A stretch of DNA of 64,000 nucleotides from Zymoseptoria tritici IPO323 (GCF_000219625.1 NC_018217.1:1860001-1924000); one strand, 5' to 3'; shown: positions 21,528-34,200, counted from the stretch's first letter. Made by a program: numbers and translations. Notes: generated from the sequence alone by a model not told the origin.

Positions 21528-24500
21528 CTAGACGGTCTCGTCTTCGCCTCTTGCTAGGTGCCAGGACCTAGAAGCAATCTTTGTATCCGAGAGAAAGGTA
21601 GTAAGGTGTTTCCGGAGTTCCTTATCTTCTACTATTTCTAGCAGAGATTGTGCTTGTCGTAGCGGTAGTGGCCTAAATACATCGTAGATAGGGCAGCTAC
21701 ATACGAGGTGTTCTGCTGTTTCTCGTCGTCCGCAAGGGCAGTCTGGCGTCGTTGCGTGTCCAAAGCGATAGAGATAGGACTTTAGGTATCCGTGTCCTAA
21801 TAGGATAGTATAGAAGGCACTAGTTAAAGCACGTCTTCCTCCTATTCTATGTTTTCCTGGCGAGCTCCATGGAAATCGACTAAGGTAGCTATTTGTATTC
21901 CTAGGTACCTTATTGATCTCCCGTTGTCTTGCTATTTCGTATCGGGTTTTCCAGACGCTAAAGAGATCGTCTTTTGCGTAGTTAGCCCTCTCGTGTTCTA
22001 CGAAATGCTTGTATTGTCGGAGTCGATAACAGAGTAGTTGTATCTGTGTTCTCTGTCGTTTTTGCGGAAGTATCTCTCTCGAGTCCTCGTGTTGGACTTC
22101 TCGCGTATCTGAAGGCGCACTTTGGATAGCGAGTCTTACGGGGTGGTTTTCGGGTAGCTTTGCTGCGCGTAGAGAGTATAAAATTGACTGTCTCTCTAGG
22201 CGTAGATCCGGGGGGAAGAGATTTGACTCTACTTCGGACGGGACGTTTGGGGCGGTACGGAAAACGCCTAGGATCTTCCTACAAGCTTTACTTTGTAGAG
22301 ATACTAGAGGTTTTATGCTCTTTTTCGACCGCCACCAAACCGGGGCCCCGTAGTCTGCTATTGTAGTAACGCAGGCTAGGTAGATCTTTCTTAACGATAT
22401 AGAAGACAGACCGCGTTCGGTATTTGCTAGTCTTTCTAATCGATAGAATGCTGCTTGTGCTTGAGCCGATCTTATTGCAATGTGCTCCTTAAAGGTAAGA
22501 CCGGCGTCTAGCCAAATCCCAAGCCACCTTATCGCTTTCTTTGCTGGGCGAACAATATCGCCGTTTGGAAGAATTACCGGGCAATCGGACCCTTTCCCTT
22601 TCGAGAAGTGTACTAGGTCTGTCTTTGCTAGGTCGAAAGCAATCGAGTTCTTCTTTCCTAGGTCTATTAGCCTTCTTGCCTCACGTTCTAGTACCTTAGA
22701 GTTCTTCTTAAGGGACGTAGACGAGGTAGATAGTCTAATGTCGTCGACGTAGGAACTAGGAGTAACTCCTTGTAGCGAGAAGAATATGTCGCGCGTATAG
22801 ATAAGAAAGAGGATAGGAGACATCGGGCTGCCTTGCGGAACGCCGATCTCTACATCCTGGAATTCCTGTACCTGTCCGTCGAATGCTATTCGTAGGCGTC
22901 TATTGCTCATAAACAACTGAACCCAACGTATAAGGCTGTGCGGAAGCCTTAACTGGATCATTATTCTTAACAGTCGGTTCTTTGCAACGTGGTCGTATGC
23001 TCCTCTTACGTCGAGGAAGATAACCGAAGTCTTCTTTTTCTTTCTTCGATTCTCCTCGATTTCGTTCGTTAAGAGAAGCACCGTATCGATAGCCGATTTC
23101 TTCTTTCGCCCTCCTAACTGCGAGTCGTGTAGAAGGGGCTTCGTCTCTGCGATAATCCCTAGGCGTTTTGCGAGTATTCTCTCGCTAATCTTGCCGAGAC
23201 AATTTAGGAGAGAGATAACTCGGTAGGCCTTAGGGACCGAATAGTCTGGTTTTCCCGGCTTCGCTAGAACTGCGCCTGTCGCAACTTTCCAGCATCGGGG
23301 GTGGTGTCCTTCGTCGAGTAGCCTACTGTATATACGTAGAAAGGTAATAGGAATGGCGCCGTACGCTTTACTAATAATAGCTTGCGTAATGCCGTCTGGG
23401 CCCGGCGTTTTTCCTTTTACTATCTTTGTACTACAGGCGGCAGCGAGTTCCTCTTCGGTTAGCGTAGTCCAGCCCCAATCCCCGGCTGTATACGCTTCCC
23501 AACGGCTAGGTAGAGGTTCCTCGGCAGGAGGGCGCGGAAATAAGGCTTCGGAGAAGGCCTTACATTTCCCCTCGAAAGAGTCTTCGTTGTTTATCGTAGG
23601 TATCTGTCTTCGGCTGCTATTCCTAGTATAGGACATAGCTTTAAAGATAGATTTCGAGTCTTCTTTTTCGAGGAAAGCGTTCTAGTGGTTCTTCTTAGCT
23701 GTTTTAATAGCTTGGAAGTACTCGTTTCTCGCTTTCGTATACGCCTCTTTCTCGTCTAGCGTCGGCGTGCGTCCGCAGGTAAAGGTCTGTCTATATGTTC
23801 TAGACATTGTGCGGCGTAGCGTGCGTAGCTCTCTGTTCCACCAAGGTTTTGCGCAGGCGTGTACTACTTTCTCTGGGATTGCTCCCCGCATCGATTCGGT
23901 AATACACGAGGTAAAGGAGTCTGCGATGTCGTCGAGGGAGTTCGTATAGTCAATAGACGTCGCCTTGCTTATTAGGAGATCTGTAAACAGTTCCTAATCC
24001 GCGGAAGCTATATCTAGAACTACTTTCTTCTGTTGGGCTCGATCTTGCGCGCTAATAAGGTCTATAGATATAGCCTTATAATCTGAGCCTGTCGGAATCG
24101 TTCTCTAGTCGATTTCTTTCGTAGATAAGGATCCTCTTGTAAACGTCAGGTCTAGGACCGACTCTGCGTCTAGGTGCGGCCTATAGAAGGTCCCGACACC
24201 TATCGTATTACGTAGAGTAAAGCCCTGGTCTTCTATCTACTCTATAAATTCGCGGGCACTAGTAGTATCCTTTCCCTTCGGATCCCAGGACGGGTGTCTA
24301 AGGTTAAAGTCTCCTACTAGTAGAGTGTTTGGAAGGAACGTGTTGCGTAGAGAGTAGAGGCTTCTCTCTGTTGTTCGTCGGTTTTGCGGGTTCTCGGTAT
24401 CTCGAAGGTCTTTCTCGTTGTAGAGATTAACTATCTGGATCTTGTTGCCCCTCTTGTCTGAAATAACAAAGGAAAGTATGTCGCTGTCGTCTAATAAAAT

Positions 24501-24773
24501 AGGAGAGATATTGACGTTAAGTCTTGTGCTAATATATAGCATTGTCCTTGGCCGGATCGTGGAATCCGTAGTCGTTGGGAATAGCTGGTTGTACTCCCGG
24601 TGTGCGATAGATCTTGTCTCTTTGTAGCCTGTTATCGGGTCTTCTATAGTCCACGGTTCCTGGACTAGTAGAAGGTCGGCTTTCTGCTTAACCGCGACGT
24701 CTAAGGTAGACTCTGTAGCCTCGATAGATCGGTTAAGATTGACGTGGAAAATCCGTAGAGAGTGTTCTAACAT
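21528..24773 (-). pseudogene. LINE ORF2: endonuclease, reverse transcriptase
   Basis: Starts MLEHSLRIFHVNLNRS and reads through an APE-type endonuclease (LLLVQEPW, LLVGDFNLRHPSWDP), then RT (GKTPGPDGI, RVISLLNCLGKISERILA, VFLD-type VIFLDVRGAYD, GVPQGSPMSPILF, SSYVDDIRLS) and a C-terminal CPCGRRETAEHLVCSCP zinc motif. About four in-frame stops interrupt it (near 24236, two near 24000-24110, one near 23681), mostly TAG where Trp fits. The last 702 codons are open. The RT active site is YVDD, not the commoner FADD. Confidence 0.8.
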
Positions 24774-25373
24774 GTAGAACGTTCTAGGGGCCTCCCTTTC
24801 TGTTGTATACGATCCTTCGCCTTTTCGACTCTTAGGCTGTCCGCGCCTACGTATAGACGGTTTTGAATAGCCCTTTTTGCCTCCTCCTCGGTAGCAAAAC
24901 CTACTAGAACTGTCGCCCCAGTAAGAGTCCTTCTTCTCTCTTCGTTCGTTAGCCAAATTGGGGTGCCTGCGAGTTTAAGACCTCTATTAAAGGTCTCAAT
25001 TTCTCGTTGAATGTCCTGTAGGCCCGTTGGCGTGTTGAAGTTCGCGGTCGAGACGCCGTAGACTACGACCTTGTGCCAGAGAGAGTCCTCTATTACCCGT
25101 GCCTCGCCTACGATATCGGTAACCTTAGTAAGGCTATCGATCGTTCGTTGGCGGGCTTTCTCTGTTGCAAAGTTTAGGACAATGTTGCCCCGAAACGATT
25201 TCTTTATCGCAAGGACAGCTAGCTCTTGGTCTTCGCCTTTAAGAGCGTCGTTGATTTTGTCTCGGGTTGCGATCTGGTCGAGTTCCTTCTCTTTATCCTT
25301 TGGTACAAGGATAAGAGGCATCGGTTCTGCTTGTTCTTTCGGCTTGCTAGCCCTCCGGGAGATGGTCGTCCAC

Positions 25374-25406
<33 letters not shown>

Positions 25407-25945
25407 GTTGTCTTTGTTGTCGAGGAGGTAGAGGTAGAGGTAGCGGATCCGCTGTCTCCCTTAACAACGTCTGCAAAAGTAGGCTTCTTCGCCTGTGCTG
25501 CTAGTTTCTTTGTTGTCGTTTCTAGGTTCGAGACTTGCTTTGCGAGGATTTGGGACGTTGTCCTAAAGTCTGTACGCTCGGTAAAGTGCCGGAAGACTTC
25601 GAGAAGGTCGAGAACCCGGGTTTGTTCTCCTGGAAACCCAACTAGATCCCCCGCCGCTTCGACTAGTAGCTGTCGGGCTTGTAGGATCTTCTCGTTCGCG
25701 GGCGTGTAAGAGAGTGTTTGTTTCTTTCCGAGAGAAGGGCTGCGAGTCGGGGAGATACTGAATTCGAAGGGGTTTTGCCTTTTCCTAGGTATGAAAGGAA
25801 TGCCGGTTCTTTTTAGTAGTTCCTCCGGCAACGGCAGGGGTTTAAGAGACTCAAACGTAACTTCCTCGTCCCCTCTAGCCGTAGCTTTTGGAGTCTGAGG
25901 GGCTGAGCTTGCGTCTGTCATTTCCATTTCCGTCTCGGTAGACAT
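24767..25945 (-). CDS. LINE ORF1 (Gag-like RNA-binding protein)
   Basis: Open 392-aa frame, start MSTETEMEMTDASS. Low-complexity N-terminus, helical middle with QILAKQVSNLETTTKKLAAQ (likely coiled-coil), a Ser/Thr stretch, an uninterrupted poly-Gln run of about a dozen residues, then an RRM-like end (VVVYGVSTANFNTPTG, NEERRRTLTGATVLVGFAT). I see no CCHC knuckles. It ends TGT TAG, and the ORF2 ATG lies inside ACATGTTAG, so the two frames overlap by a few bases, suggesting coupled stop-restart translation of ORF2. Confidence 0.75.
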
Positions 25946-26919
25946 TGTCTTGTTGTTGTTGTTTGTTGTTTGAAAAGAGGCTTAGCAGTCTTACGCCGAG
26001 AGGGCTGCTTGTTCGTCTCTATTTCCAATCGCGTTCGGGTCCTAGCCTACTTGCGACACTAGGGCACTCTTCTCCCTACTATACAATAGTATAGGAGAAG
26101 GTATACTTTAAAGAGGAGAGAAGAGATATATAAATATACCTCTACTTCTAGGAAGTACTCTGGCCTGCAGCAACGTGCGTCTTTATAGCAGGCTTTAGAG
26201 GCGTTCTGCGGGTAGCCGTAGCAGGTTCGGGACAACCTTTGTCTCTAGGGAAAGGTAGGCCTATACTCTATACAGAGTATCTAGCTATACAGCTAGTACT
26301 ACTACTCTAATCCCTAGAGGTGCAAATTCGTCCTTACTAAACCACACTGCTCCTTTAGCTTCCTCTCTCGGCGGCGTAGGACAACAGGTAACTCTAGTGT
26401 AGAGAGAACTAAGTGTATGTGTATGTGTATGTTTGTATATCCTGGGAACACTGCTCTTGTTTGGCCTTTGGCTCTTTCAAAATTCGACCAAATCAGGCGT
26501 TTGATAGCTGGAATAAAAGCTCTCGTCGAGGGCTTTCAGACGGGCTACACGGCGTCCGAATCGGCGGCGTATTGGTTGTGTTGTGGTGTGTTGAAGTGTT
26601 GTGGTACAGGTTGTGAACCTTTCTTGTGCAATGCCCTAAACAGGGAATATTTCGAGTGTGGGGGAGGTGAGGTCGGAATAAGGTTTCGGAGGTGGGGGCC
26701 AAATCCCGGAGTTCAAATTTTTCTGCACCCCAAAGGGGGCAACAAGGTGAATCTTTGAACTCCAGTAGCGGCGTGGGTTTTGAGGGCAGCAGGGTGAATG
26801 CGGGTTCGTTGGAACGGCCTTGATAAGGGCTTTCGAATGGTGCGTGTTTGGTGATGATCGGGTCAATATTGGGTGTGCAATGGAAGTGCGGATGTCGATG
26901 CGTGTGCCCCGGATGTATT

Positions 26920-29900
26920 AATAGTAAGGATGATCTGTCCTCCTAAAACGTAGTCTATAGTCTTAAGAGCCGGTGTAGTAACAAGAGCCTTCTTCAATTT
27001 CTCTATTAATGCGTTATACTCGGCAGTCCAACACTAGCACACATTAGGCTTTAGTAGATTGTATAGCGGAGCTAATACCTATGCATACTTCTTAATCTAG
27101 ATGCGGAAGTACATAACTACGCCTAGGAATACTCGAACCTCCTTAGGGTTGTCTGGAGCAGGCTACTCGGTAATCTTGACGACTCGTGCTTTATTAGGGT
27201 AACGGCTATGCACATTACAAACATAACTGATAATTAGTACCCCTGTCGAGAACTATTGCGACTTAAGAGCTGATATAGTAAGTCCGGCTCTCTTAATGTC
27301 GGCAAGGACTACGTTAAGGTTCGTAACATGTTTAGCAACCTAGCGTTAGATGCCAGGCTCGGTTTCCTCGTTATCGTACGTAGTGCGTGGACCTTTAACT
27401 CTAATGTCGTCTAGAAAGGGGTAAGCTCGGTGATTTATATGCTCCTAAAGGATAGTAGTTATAATCCTTTGGAACTAAGCGACCGAATTCGTTCCACCTA
27501 TAGGAATCCCTGTATGCCTAAACAGCCCGAGCAGTATGTAAAAGGAGGTAAGGTCCCGACAGTGCTCGGCTAGGGGTATTTAGTCGTATCTAGAGAAGAG
27601 GTCTATAAGCAAGGTAGTAATGCACCCTGCGAAGTCTGCGGAAAAGGAGTCTGCGTCCGGTAGCATATTAGCATCCCTTAGCGTAACACAGTTTACTTCT
27701 GTAGCTAAGTTAATAAGTCGGTACTTCTTCTCCTCCTTCTTTTCCTAGACACGCTCCCCTTCCGGTATAGGGTCCTTAGCTTTTAGTAGCTTTAGGTTGT
27801 CTAGCTTCTTTTGCATAATAAACTAGGGGTTCCGGTATGTACTACAGGATAGCTCGATTACTCTATTGCGGGCTCGCTTACTAACTATCTGTATTACTAC
27901 CTTCTCGAGGGCTGCGGGGATAGGGAAGTTCTTGCACTACTAGGCCTTATACGGAATCGTGCGGATCTCTACTAGTAGGGAAACATCCTCGTTTAGGCAA
28001 CCGATATGTAAGAAGTCCTAAGTAAGAGACTTCTCTTGTCGGAAGAGACAGGCATAAAAAAGCTCGAGTTCCTTCGGCTTTAGTTTAATCGTAGTCTTAA
28101 AGCTGTTTATGCGTTTAGGGGTAAGTCTCGAACCTTTCTCGATGTCGGAAAACTTAGGGATAAGGTATTTGTTATCCTAGGGGTGCGTGCTCGGTATAAG
28201 TTTAGACTTATTTTTAAGACATCTCTGCCGCTAGTTAAAGGTACTACTAGGGGGCTTGCTGCTAGTGTCGTAAATACTACTATTAACGGGTCTGATCTTG
28301 TCCGCCTTGCGTTTGTATATAGTATATGCATTCGGAGCGGATCCTGCCTCCTATTCCGTTTTTCGCTAGAGGTAATCTAACTAGAGAATATCCGCCTACT
28401 TAATAATTAGCGACGCTACTTAAGCTTGTAAGGTAGTTTCCTAGACTGTATTCGAGGGATTAATAGTATATTTTATCGAGGTAATAGTCCGGAACTCGTC
28501 CTAAGCCCTTACTTTATCCTAGGTGCTAAGGAAATGTTTGCTAGACCCGGGGTCTAGGAAAGGTTTCGGGTCGACTTCGACTAGTAGTCTCGTTCCGGAC
28601 GACTGTAAGTAATCCTCCGGATAGTTAAATAATGCTACCGAGTTACTAGGGTGTCGGCAGCCTACTTGTTTCCCGACTCCTCGGGCTTAGTCGTATAAAA
28701 TGCCTTAGTTAGACTGTACCTGTCTCCGTATCCCTTAACTCTAGTAAAGGTAATCGTTATTCTATCCGGTGTCGCGATTGTACACTCGAGGGACCCGTCG
28801 TTGTAGTTTACAGATCTAAGCCGCACCTGTCTAGTCTATAGTCGGCCGAGAAGGAAAGGTGCAGTCTGTGTAATAAGAAACGACGAGTAGGTAAGAACTC
28901 CTATAACCTCGATCGGTACCTGCTCTATAATACCTAGGAAATCCGCACAGCTACTAACCGTATTTATCTATATTAGCCGGCAGGTGCGTATACTAACACC
29001 CGCTCGCTTTACCGCAGACTAGCTTATAATGTTCCCCTTAGATCCCTCGTTAATTATAGCATAGCGCTCCCTGTGTCGTTTTAGGCCGATAATGCATTCT
29101 ATAACGGGCGAGGGTATAATAACATAGTCTCGGTCGTTAAAGGACAACCTCGCGTCCTTAGGGTCTTCGTACAGGTCCTGCATCAGTCTCGGGGGCATCG
29201 TAATATATAGTTCCTTAATTATAGGACCGAGGAAAGTAGGGTTATCGTCTTCTATCTCTTCTACGAACCTATTACGTATATAAAATCCAGAGGGCAGGAT
29301 GTGCTTAGCGGTAGCACTGCTAAGTTTAAACTCGACTCGCACCCTATAAGAACGAAGCGGCTCGTCTATATCGTACTAGTATGCTGCGGTAGTAGCAATG
29401 TTGTCCTCCTTAACGATAATCGACAGCCCGGCCTCCTTAGCAGCTATTGCGAAGTCTTCTTAGTTCCGAGCATAGCGCTTAAGAAGTCCTCTAGCTATAG
29501 CAGGCAAGGCAGCGAGAAGCTCCCTAATAGGGATATTAGACGGCTGCGCTAGTATCCTGTCGAGCAGCACTTTTTCTATGTTAAGCCGCTCTCGAAGGTA
29601 AATGTCCCTTCTCTGCGTACCCTTTCTAGTCGTAGCAGGCTTCTAGTTCTTCTTCTTCTTTAGCAGTAGGGGGTTAACGAAGCCCTAAGAAGGAGGGGTA
29701 GGATCTAGATCTATACTTCTAGTAGGGTCCTAGGTCTAGCTGTCGGTTGCGGACTGCGGCTGGTTACCGGTGTTAAATGCACTATTACTAGTAAGAGTGC
29801 CCTATATCGACTGCGAGCCTTCTTCGACTACCTTCGTATACTCTTCTATATTAGGGATCTTGCGGGCATCGATCTTAATAGACACTGTCTTCTTTAGCTT

Positions 29901-31874
29901 TACAACACAGCTAGTATTATTGCTCGGCTTAGCGGCTAGCTCCTTTCCCTTAGTCGTGCTCGTTAGCCTAGTCGTAGCGTTCGTAGACAGAGAGTTAGTG
30001 CGGATCTAATTTACATAGGGGGCACGAGGGTCTCGCTTATTAATGTATACTAGATTATCCGGGACCGTACTTCTAGCGACGATGTTGCACTAGTTTCTAT
30101 TTATGTTCGTCGCTAGTGCGGGTCCTGCAGGGGGACCTAAGCCTTAGCCTAGGTAACTAGGTTAAGCTAGTAACGAGGGTGCAGATTTTAAGGTCGGTAG
30201 AACAGGGCTAGGAACAAGTGCCGGGTTAAGAGGTATACTCGGTATATATGTCTAAGGAGCAAAGGCAGCTGCAGGTAGTTTATAAGCTAGCTAGTACTTC
30301 TTAGCATCCTCGATATTCGCATTAGTAGGCTAAGTAATAGCCCTTCCCTATGCTTTCTTAATAGCGGGAGCTATTATCCGGAGCTTAGGCTAATCCGGCC
30401 AGTTCCTAAACTGCACCTTTCGTCTGTTAATATTACCTTCTCGTCCGATATACTACTTCTTTTTACTATTACGGTGTGTCTAGCCCGCACTTAGAAGGTA
30501 GTTTATATACTTGCATTCGTAAACACTATAACCGGGTTTAAAGCAATAAAAGTATATATACTTAGAGGCTTCCTAGTAGAAGGGGTTCGAGCTGCTAGAC
30601 GACTAATAGGGCACTAGTCTAGGTCTAGCGACATTGTACGAGTAGTACTCGGGAGAATTAGGGGTATTATCGGTATGCAGCGTAGCTATATAAGACTTCG
30701 GAAAGTCTCTAGGTAGATTAATAGCTATACGTGCACTTCTCTTAGCTCTTATACGCTTAATCTTAGCAATAGTTATCTTAGAAAGCTTTTTAGACAGGTC
30801 CTCTATATCCGGCAGCTTCTCTTTTAGTACGCGTAACAACTAGACTCTATCGTTCGATATATCTAGCTTCGGATACCTCTTCTTAGTCTAGTTAACAAGC
30901 TAGCTAGTAACCTAGCTCTTACCCTTGCCGTACAACTCCTAATAAGCTATGCGGCTTATAACGTACTTAAGTGTCGCATCGTATAATAGAGGAAGCTAAG
31001 TACAGGAGGCTAGGTTCGAGACGTCTACTTTAAGCTTGTTTATAATTTCCTGCCCTACTTCGGAGGGCAAGCCTTTAAGAAAGAGGTAGTATCGAGCGAC
31101 TTCGTTGTACTGTTTAAGAGGTATCCTTTTCGAGACCGCTTTAAACATTATAACGTACTAACGCAGGTTATCCTTCTGTCCGGAGATATCCTAGACTCTT
31201 TCCTTTGCGCATAGCTCCTCGAGGAAAGGGAGGCTGTACTTATATACCTAGCTATTATAGCACCGATAGTAGGAAAGAGCCTCTTCCTTAAAAGCTTTGT
31301 AGTTTTCGCCGTTAAAGCCTAAAAGACTCTTAAGCTAAGCTCGAATATCCGGCACTAAGTGTCGAGTAGTAAGTCGGATCCTTTCCCTATTAGGAGTGCG
31401 TAATCCTTTAAAGTACGAATCGAAGAAGTCGGCTATAGTCTAAAAGAAAGTTAAGGCATCCTTGCCGTCGAAGGATAGAGTACTAGGCTCTTTAGGGAAG
31501 GGTACGCGACTATAGTAAGCAGGGGCTCTGTTATTGCGAGTAGCCGCGGTAAGGGCAGTAACAAGATCTGCGATATTTATGTTAGTAGGCTAGGGAGCGG
31601 GAACTATACTATAGGTCGCTGTAGCAGCAATCCCTTCGGCTTAAGGGAGAGCCTTATTAGTCGACCCTTTAGTCGAATTAGTCGCAAAGCGAGCTGATAG
31701 AATCCTATTGCTATCGCGGAAGGCGCGAGCATCAGAAGGTGCCTAGATAGGGCTATTAGTTCCGGAAGCCTCGCCGGTGCTTAGGGTGTTGCGGAGAATC
31801 TCCGAGGGAGTATTAAGATAGCTACGACGGGAGGGTCCGTCCGGGCCGTTGTTAAGAGTGTTATTAGAAGACAT
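26920..31874 (-). pseudogene. Gag-Pol of element C, gag through RNase H start
   Basis: Starts with ATG at 31872-31874 (MSSNNTLNNGPDGPSRRSYL). Gag includes FPKEPSTLSFDGKDALTFF and a possible short knuckle CFKPGYSVYEC (about 30510-30550). RT near 27350-27500 reads GIPIGGTNSVA followed by HRAYPFLDDIRVKGPRTTYD, with LDD at the active site. The thumb reads PDNPKEVRVFLGVVMYFRI. The frame ends at INTSG, exactly where the LINE and its target duplication start. Many TAG/TAA codons make it non-functional. Confidence 0.75.
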
Positions 31875-32659
31875 CGTAATAGCGATGTGCAGCTTAGTAT
31901 CGCAAATAGGGAAATAGGAAGTAAGGGGTGCAGATGCGTATTCGGAGGGCGTATAGGAAAAGGTTAGCAGGTCGTTGTCGATACCGGGGCAGCGGGAGTA
32001 GGCTATTTAAAGCTCTCGAGGGTTTGCTAGACTATTAGTCTAGGAAACATTGTTACTACTAGTAGTGCACTACAGCTAATTATGCTGTTTACACATAGTC
32101 TAGGGCTATATTCGATAGTCTCCTTAGTGCGGGCGGGGTGTAATCGTACGTTCCGGGCACGTAGGACGGCTAAGTATCTAGAAACTTAAGAATAAGGCGG
32201 GATCGCTTCTCGTGCAGTGTAGAAGAGTCTAGGGTAGGGAAATAAGGACTAGGGATGCGTCTAGGGTCCGTAGCTCGGTATTATTTGTTTGCTAGACCCT
32301 CTTCCTAATTTGGTCTAGGAAACATCGCATCCTCGAAAGGTTGTACCTCTTAGACTATTCTAGCTAGCTAGAGCCGAGAACTACATATCGCATTCTCGTA
32401 CCGAGAACCTAGTGTCGGTAGATCTAGGCAGGGCTTATATACTCCTTAGTTCTAGTGCAGGGCTCGTAGCAATATTGTCTGCTATTGCCTCGGAAAGTAA
32501 TACTAAGGAGCAGTCGGATAATCGGTGCGATAGGGCGACGTTTCTTAGGGTATTCGCGACGCCTATGCTATAATAGCTAGTTAGTCTCGTTTCCTATAGC
32601 CATCCTATCGAGAGCGCGGGACGGCTTACGTAACCGAGTATTCTCTAATGTCTAGCATG

Positions 32660-33320
32660 TTTATTATAGCTACTACGGCGGTTAGTAAAGTTTTCTAGGT
32701 ACTTAAGGGCTCTTTTTCCATCCTGTTTCTTTTTCTTTTCTTTACGAACGCTACGCATAGGCTGTGCTGCACGCCTAGCCTACCTGCCTCGGCAAGTGGT
32801 CGGGCATAGGAAAAGCTATAGCTGTACGATTTTGGCCCTAGGAGGCTTGTTTTTACCCTATTTTACATCCGCTAGAGTCGATATTATCTCCGTAGTAGTA
32901 TCGCGTTTTAAAGGCGTGCAGCTAAGCTCGGTAGCGTAGTCGCTCGTACAGGTATAGGGGCGATAATCTCCGATGTCTATTATGTCTATTATAACTTTTA
33001 CCGCGACCGGTAAAGTTTTCCAGGTACTTAAGGGCTCTTTTTCCACCCTGTTTCTCTTTCTTTTCTTTACGAGCGCCTCGTATAGGGTTTACCGCACGCC
33101 TAGCGTACCTGCCTCGGCAGGTGCGGTCGCCGCTCGTCTCGCTTACCTTTACCGGCAGGTAATCGGGCATAGGAAAAGCTATAGCAGTACGATTTTGGGC
33201 CTAGGAGGCTTCTTTTTACCCTAAATCGCGTCTATTATAGTCGATATGCTCTCCGCTATAGCGTCGCGCCCTAAGGGCGTACATCCGAGTCCGGTAGCGC
33301 GGTTATATATATTAGTGCGA
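32660..33320. repeat. Two ~320-bp tandem repeats in the leader of element C
   Basis: Units at about 32660-32985 and 32986-33320 share GTAAAGTTTTC(T/C)AGGTACTT, a TTTCTTTTCTTTACGA run, GGGCATAGGAAAAGCTATAG and GTACGATTTTGG(C/G)CCTAGG. They lie between the 5' LTR and gag. Confidence 0.75.
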
Positions 33321-33489
33321 GAGCGCTTTATACCGAGCCTCTATGCGATGTTAGTGTCCCTTTTTTATGTACTCTTTTGCTCCCTCGGTTTCTTCCTTCT
33401 CCTTCTTAGGCTGTATCGACGAGCTGCTCGGCGTAGGGTGTGCAGCTCGGTAGGGTATAGGGAATGTGTCTGTATGTTCGTGTATTTAG

Positions 33490-33601
33490 GTATATTCGGT
33501 AGTAGATCCAGCAATGTGCATATAGCGATTTGTGCATTAAGGTAGGGTGTATTCGGTAGTAGATCTAGCAATGTGCACATAGCGATTTGTGCATTAAGGT
33601 A
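33490..33601. repeat. 57-bp tandem duplication
   Basis: TATTCGGTAGTAGATC(C/T)AGC...GATTTGTGCATTAAGG occurs twice head to tail in the element C leader. Confidence 0.8.
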
Positions 33602-33848
33602 CTTTGTATTTTAAACTTAGACTTTAATCTTAGGTACTTAAGCCTACTGCCCTAGCTAAGGGGCAGAGGTATATTGTGATCCTTTCTTCGAGGGAGGGTA
33701 TTCGTCGTATGCGTCGTAAGTACTCGTAAGGCGACCGGCGCTATTGTCGAGGTCGTAGCTGCTCCGCACTTCCGCACTGCTGCCTACCCTTTGTATATCC
33801 TCCTTCTCCGCTTTCGCGAAGGAAGGAGTCTTACATCGTCTACCAAAA

Positions 33849-34122
33849 TATAAGGGGGGAACTTCTAAAGGTTCCGATCTCCTGCGGATAGTAGCAGTGC
33901 GGACGTACGAGGTAGCATAGGGGGCAAAAAGGGCGGTAAACTGTACAATTAGAGTAAAAGGTAGGGGGGCAAAAGAGGTAGTATTAAGTGCTCTGTACTA
34001 TTAGGCCTCGTATGCGTGTCTAAGGTCCTTCCGGAGGTCGATGTCTTGATAATCCTCCGACCTACATACGAAGCTGAAGCTAGATACAGACCGCACGTGA
34101 CAGTGCGATATTCCCCACTACA
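33849..34122 (-). repeat. 5' LTR of element C
   Basis: Adjoins the TGG-type primer-binding site on its inner side. Confidence 0.85.
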
Positions 34123-34200
34123 CGGATTGTGGTTAAAAGCCCCGTTGCGGACCTTTTTGGCGTAATCGTTGCGTACGAGGGCCGCGGCGGCGGAAGACAT
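34123..34200 (-). pseudogene. Antisense accessory ORF of chromovirus B, N-terminus
   Basis: Begins with ATG at 34198-34200 and reads MSSAAAALVRNDYAKK...NGAFNHNP, clean of stops. It joins 14604 downward when element C and its 4-bp CGGA duplication are removed. Its promoter would lie in 34201-34436 or in the LTR. Confidence 0.6.

Larger units (their letters stand above)
21317..26906 (-). mobile_element. Full-length Tad1-like LINE
   Basis: 5,590 bp bounded by a 13-bp duplication CCCCGGATGTATT (21304-21316, 26907-26919). The 3' end is at 21317 and ends in a (CAAA)n tail on the minus strand rather than poly(A). ORF1 and ORF2 are nearly open, so this is the least decayed element in the window and probably the most recent. 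It landed in the RNase H codons NTSG/D of element C. The 5' leader (25946-26906) includes a TG(TATG)n run near 26414. Confidence 0.85.
14609..34122 (-). mobile_element. Large LTR retrotransposon C, with nested LINE
   Basis: LTRs of 274 bp at 14609-14882 and 33849-34122, ending TG...CA, with CGGA duplicated at 14605-14608 and 34123-34126 (4 bp, possibly 5). Coding orientation is minus. A TGG-containing primer-binding site (TGGTAGACGATGTAAG) lies just inside the right LTR, and a purine tract (AGGAGGGGGACGGA on the minus strand) abuts the left LTR. Removing the LINE leaves about 13.9 kb, very large for Ty3/gypsy. From its 5' end: a long leader with tandem repeats, gag, pol (split by the LINE), then a third large ORF before the 3' LTR. 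Confidence 0.82.

Noticed and set aside
25071..25709. 212-codon plus-strand ORF with poly-Cys
   Set aside because: Antisense of the LINE ORF1 poly-Gln region.
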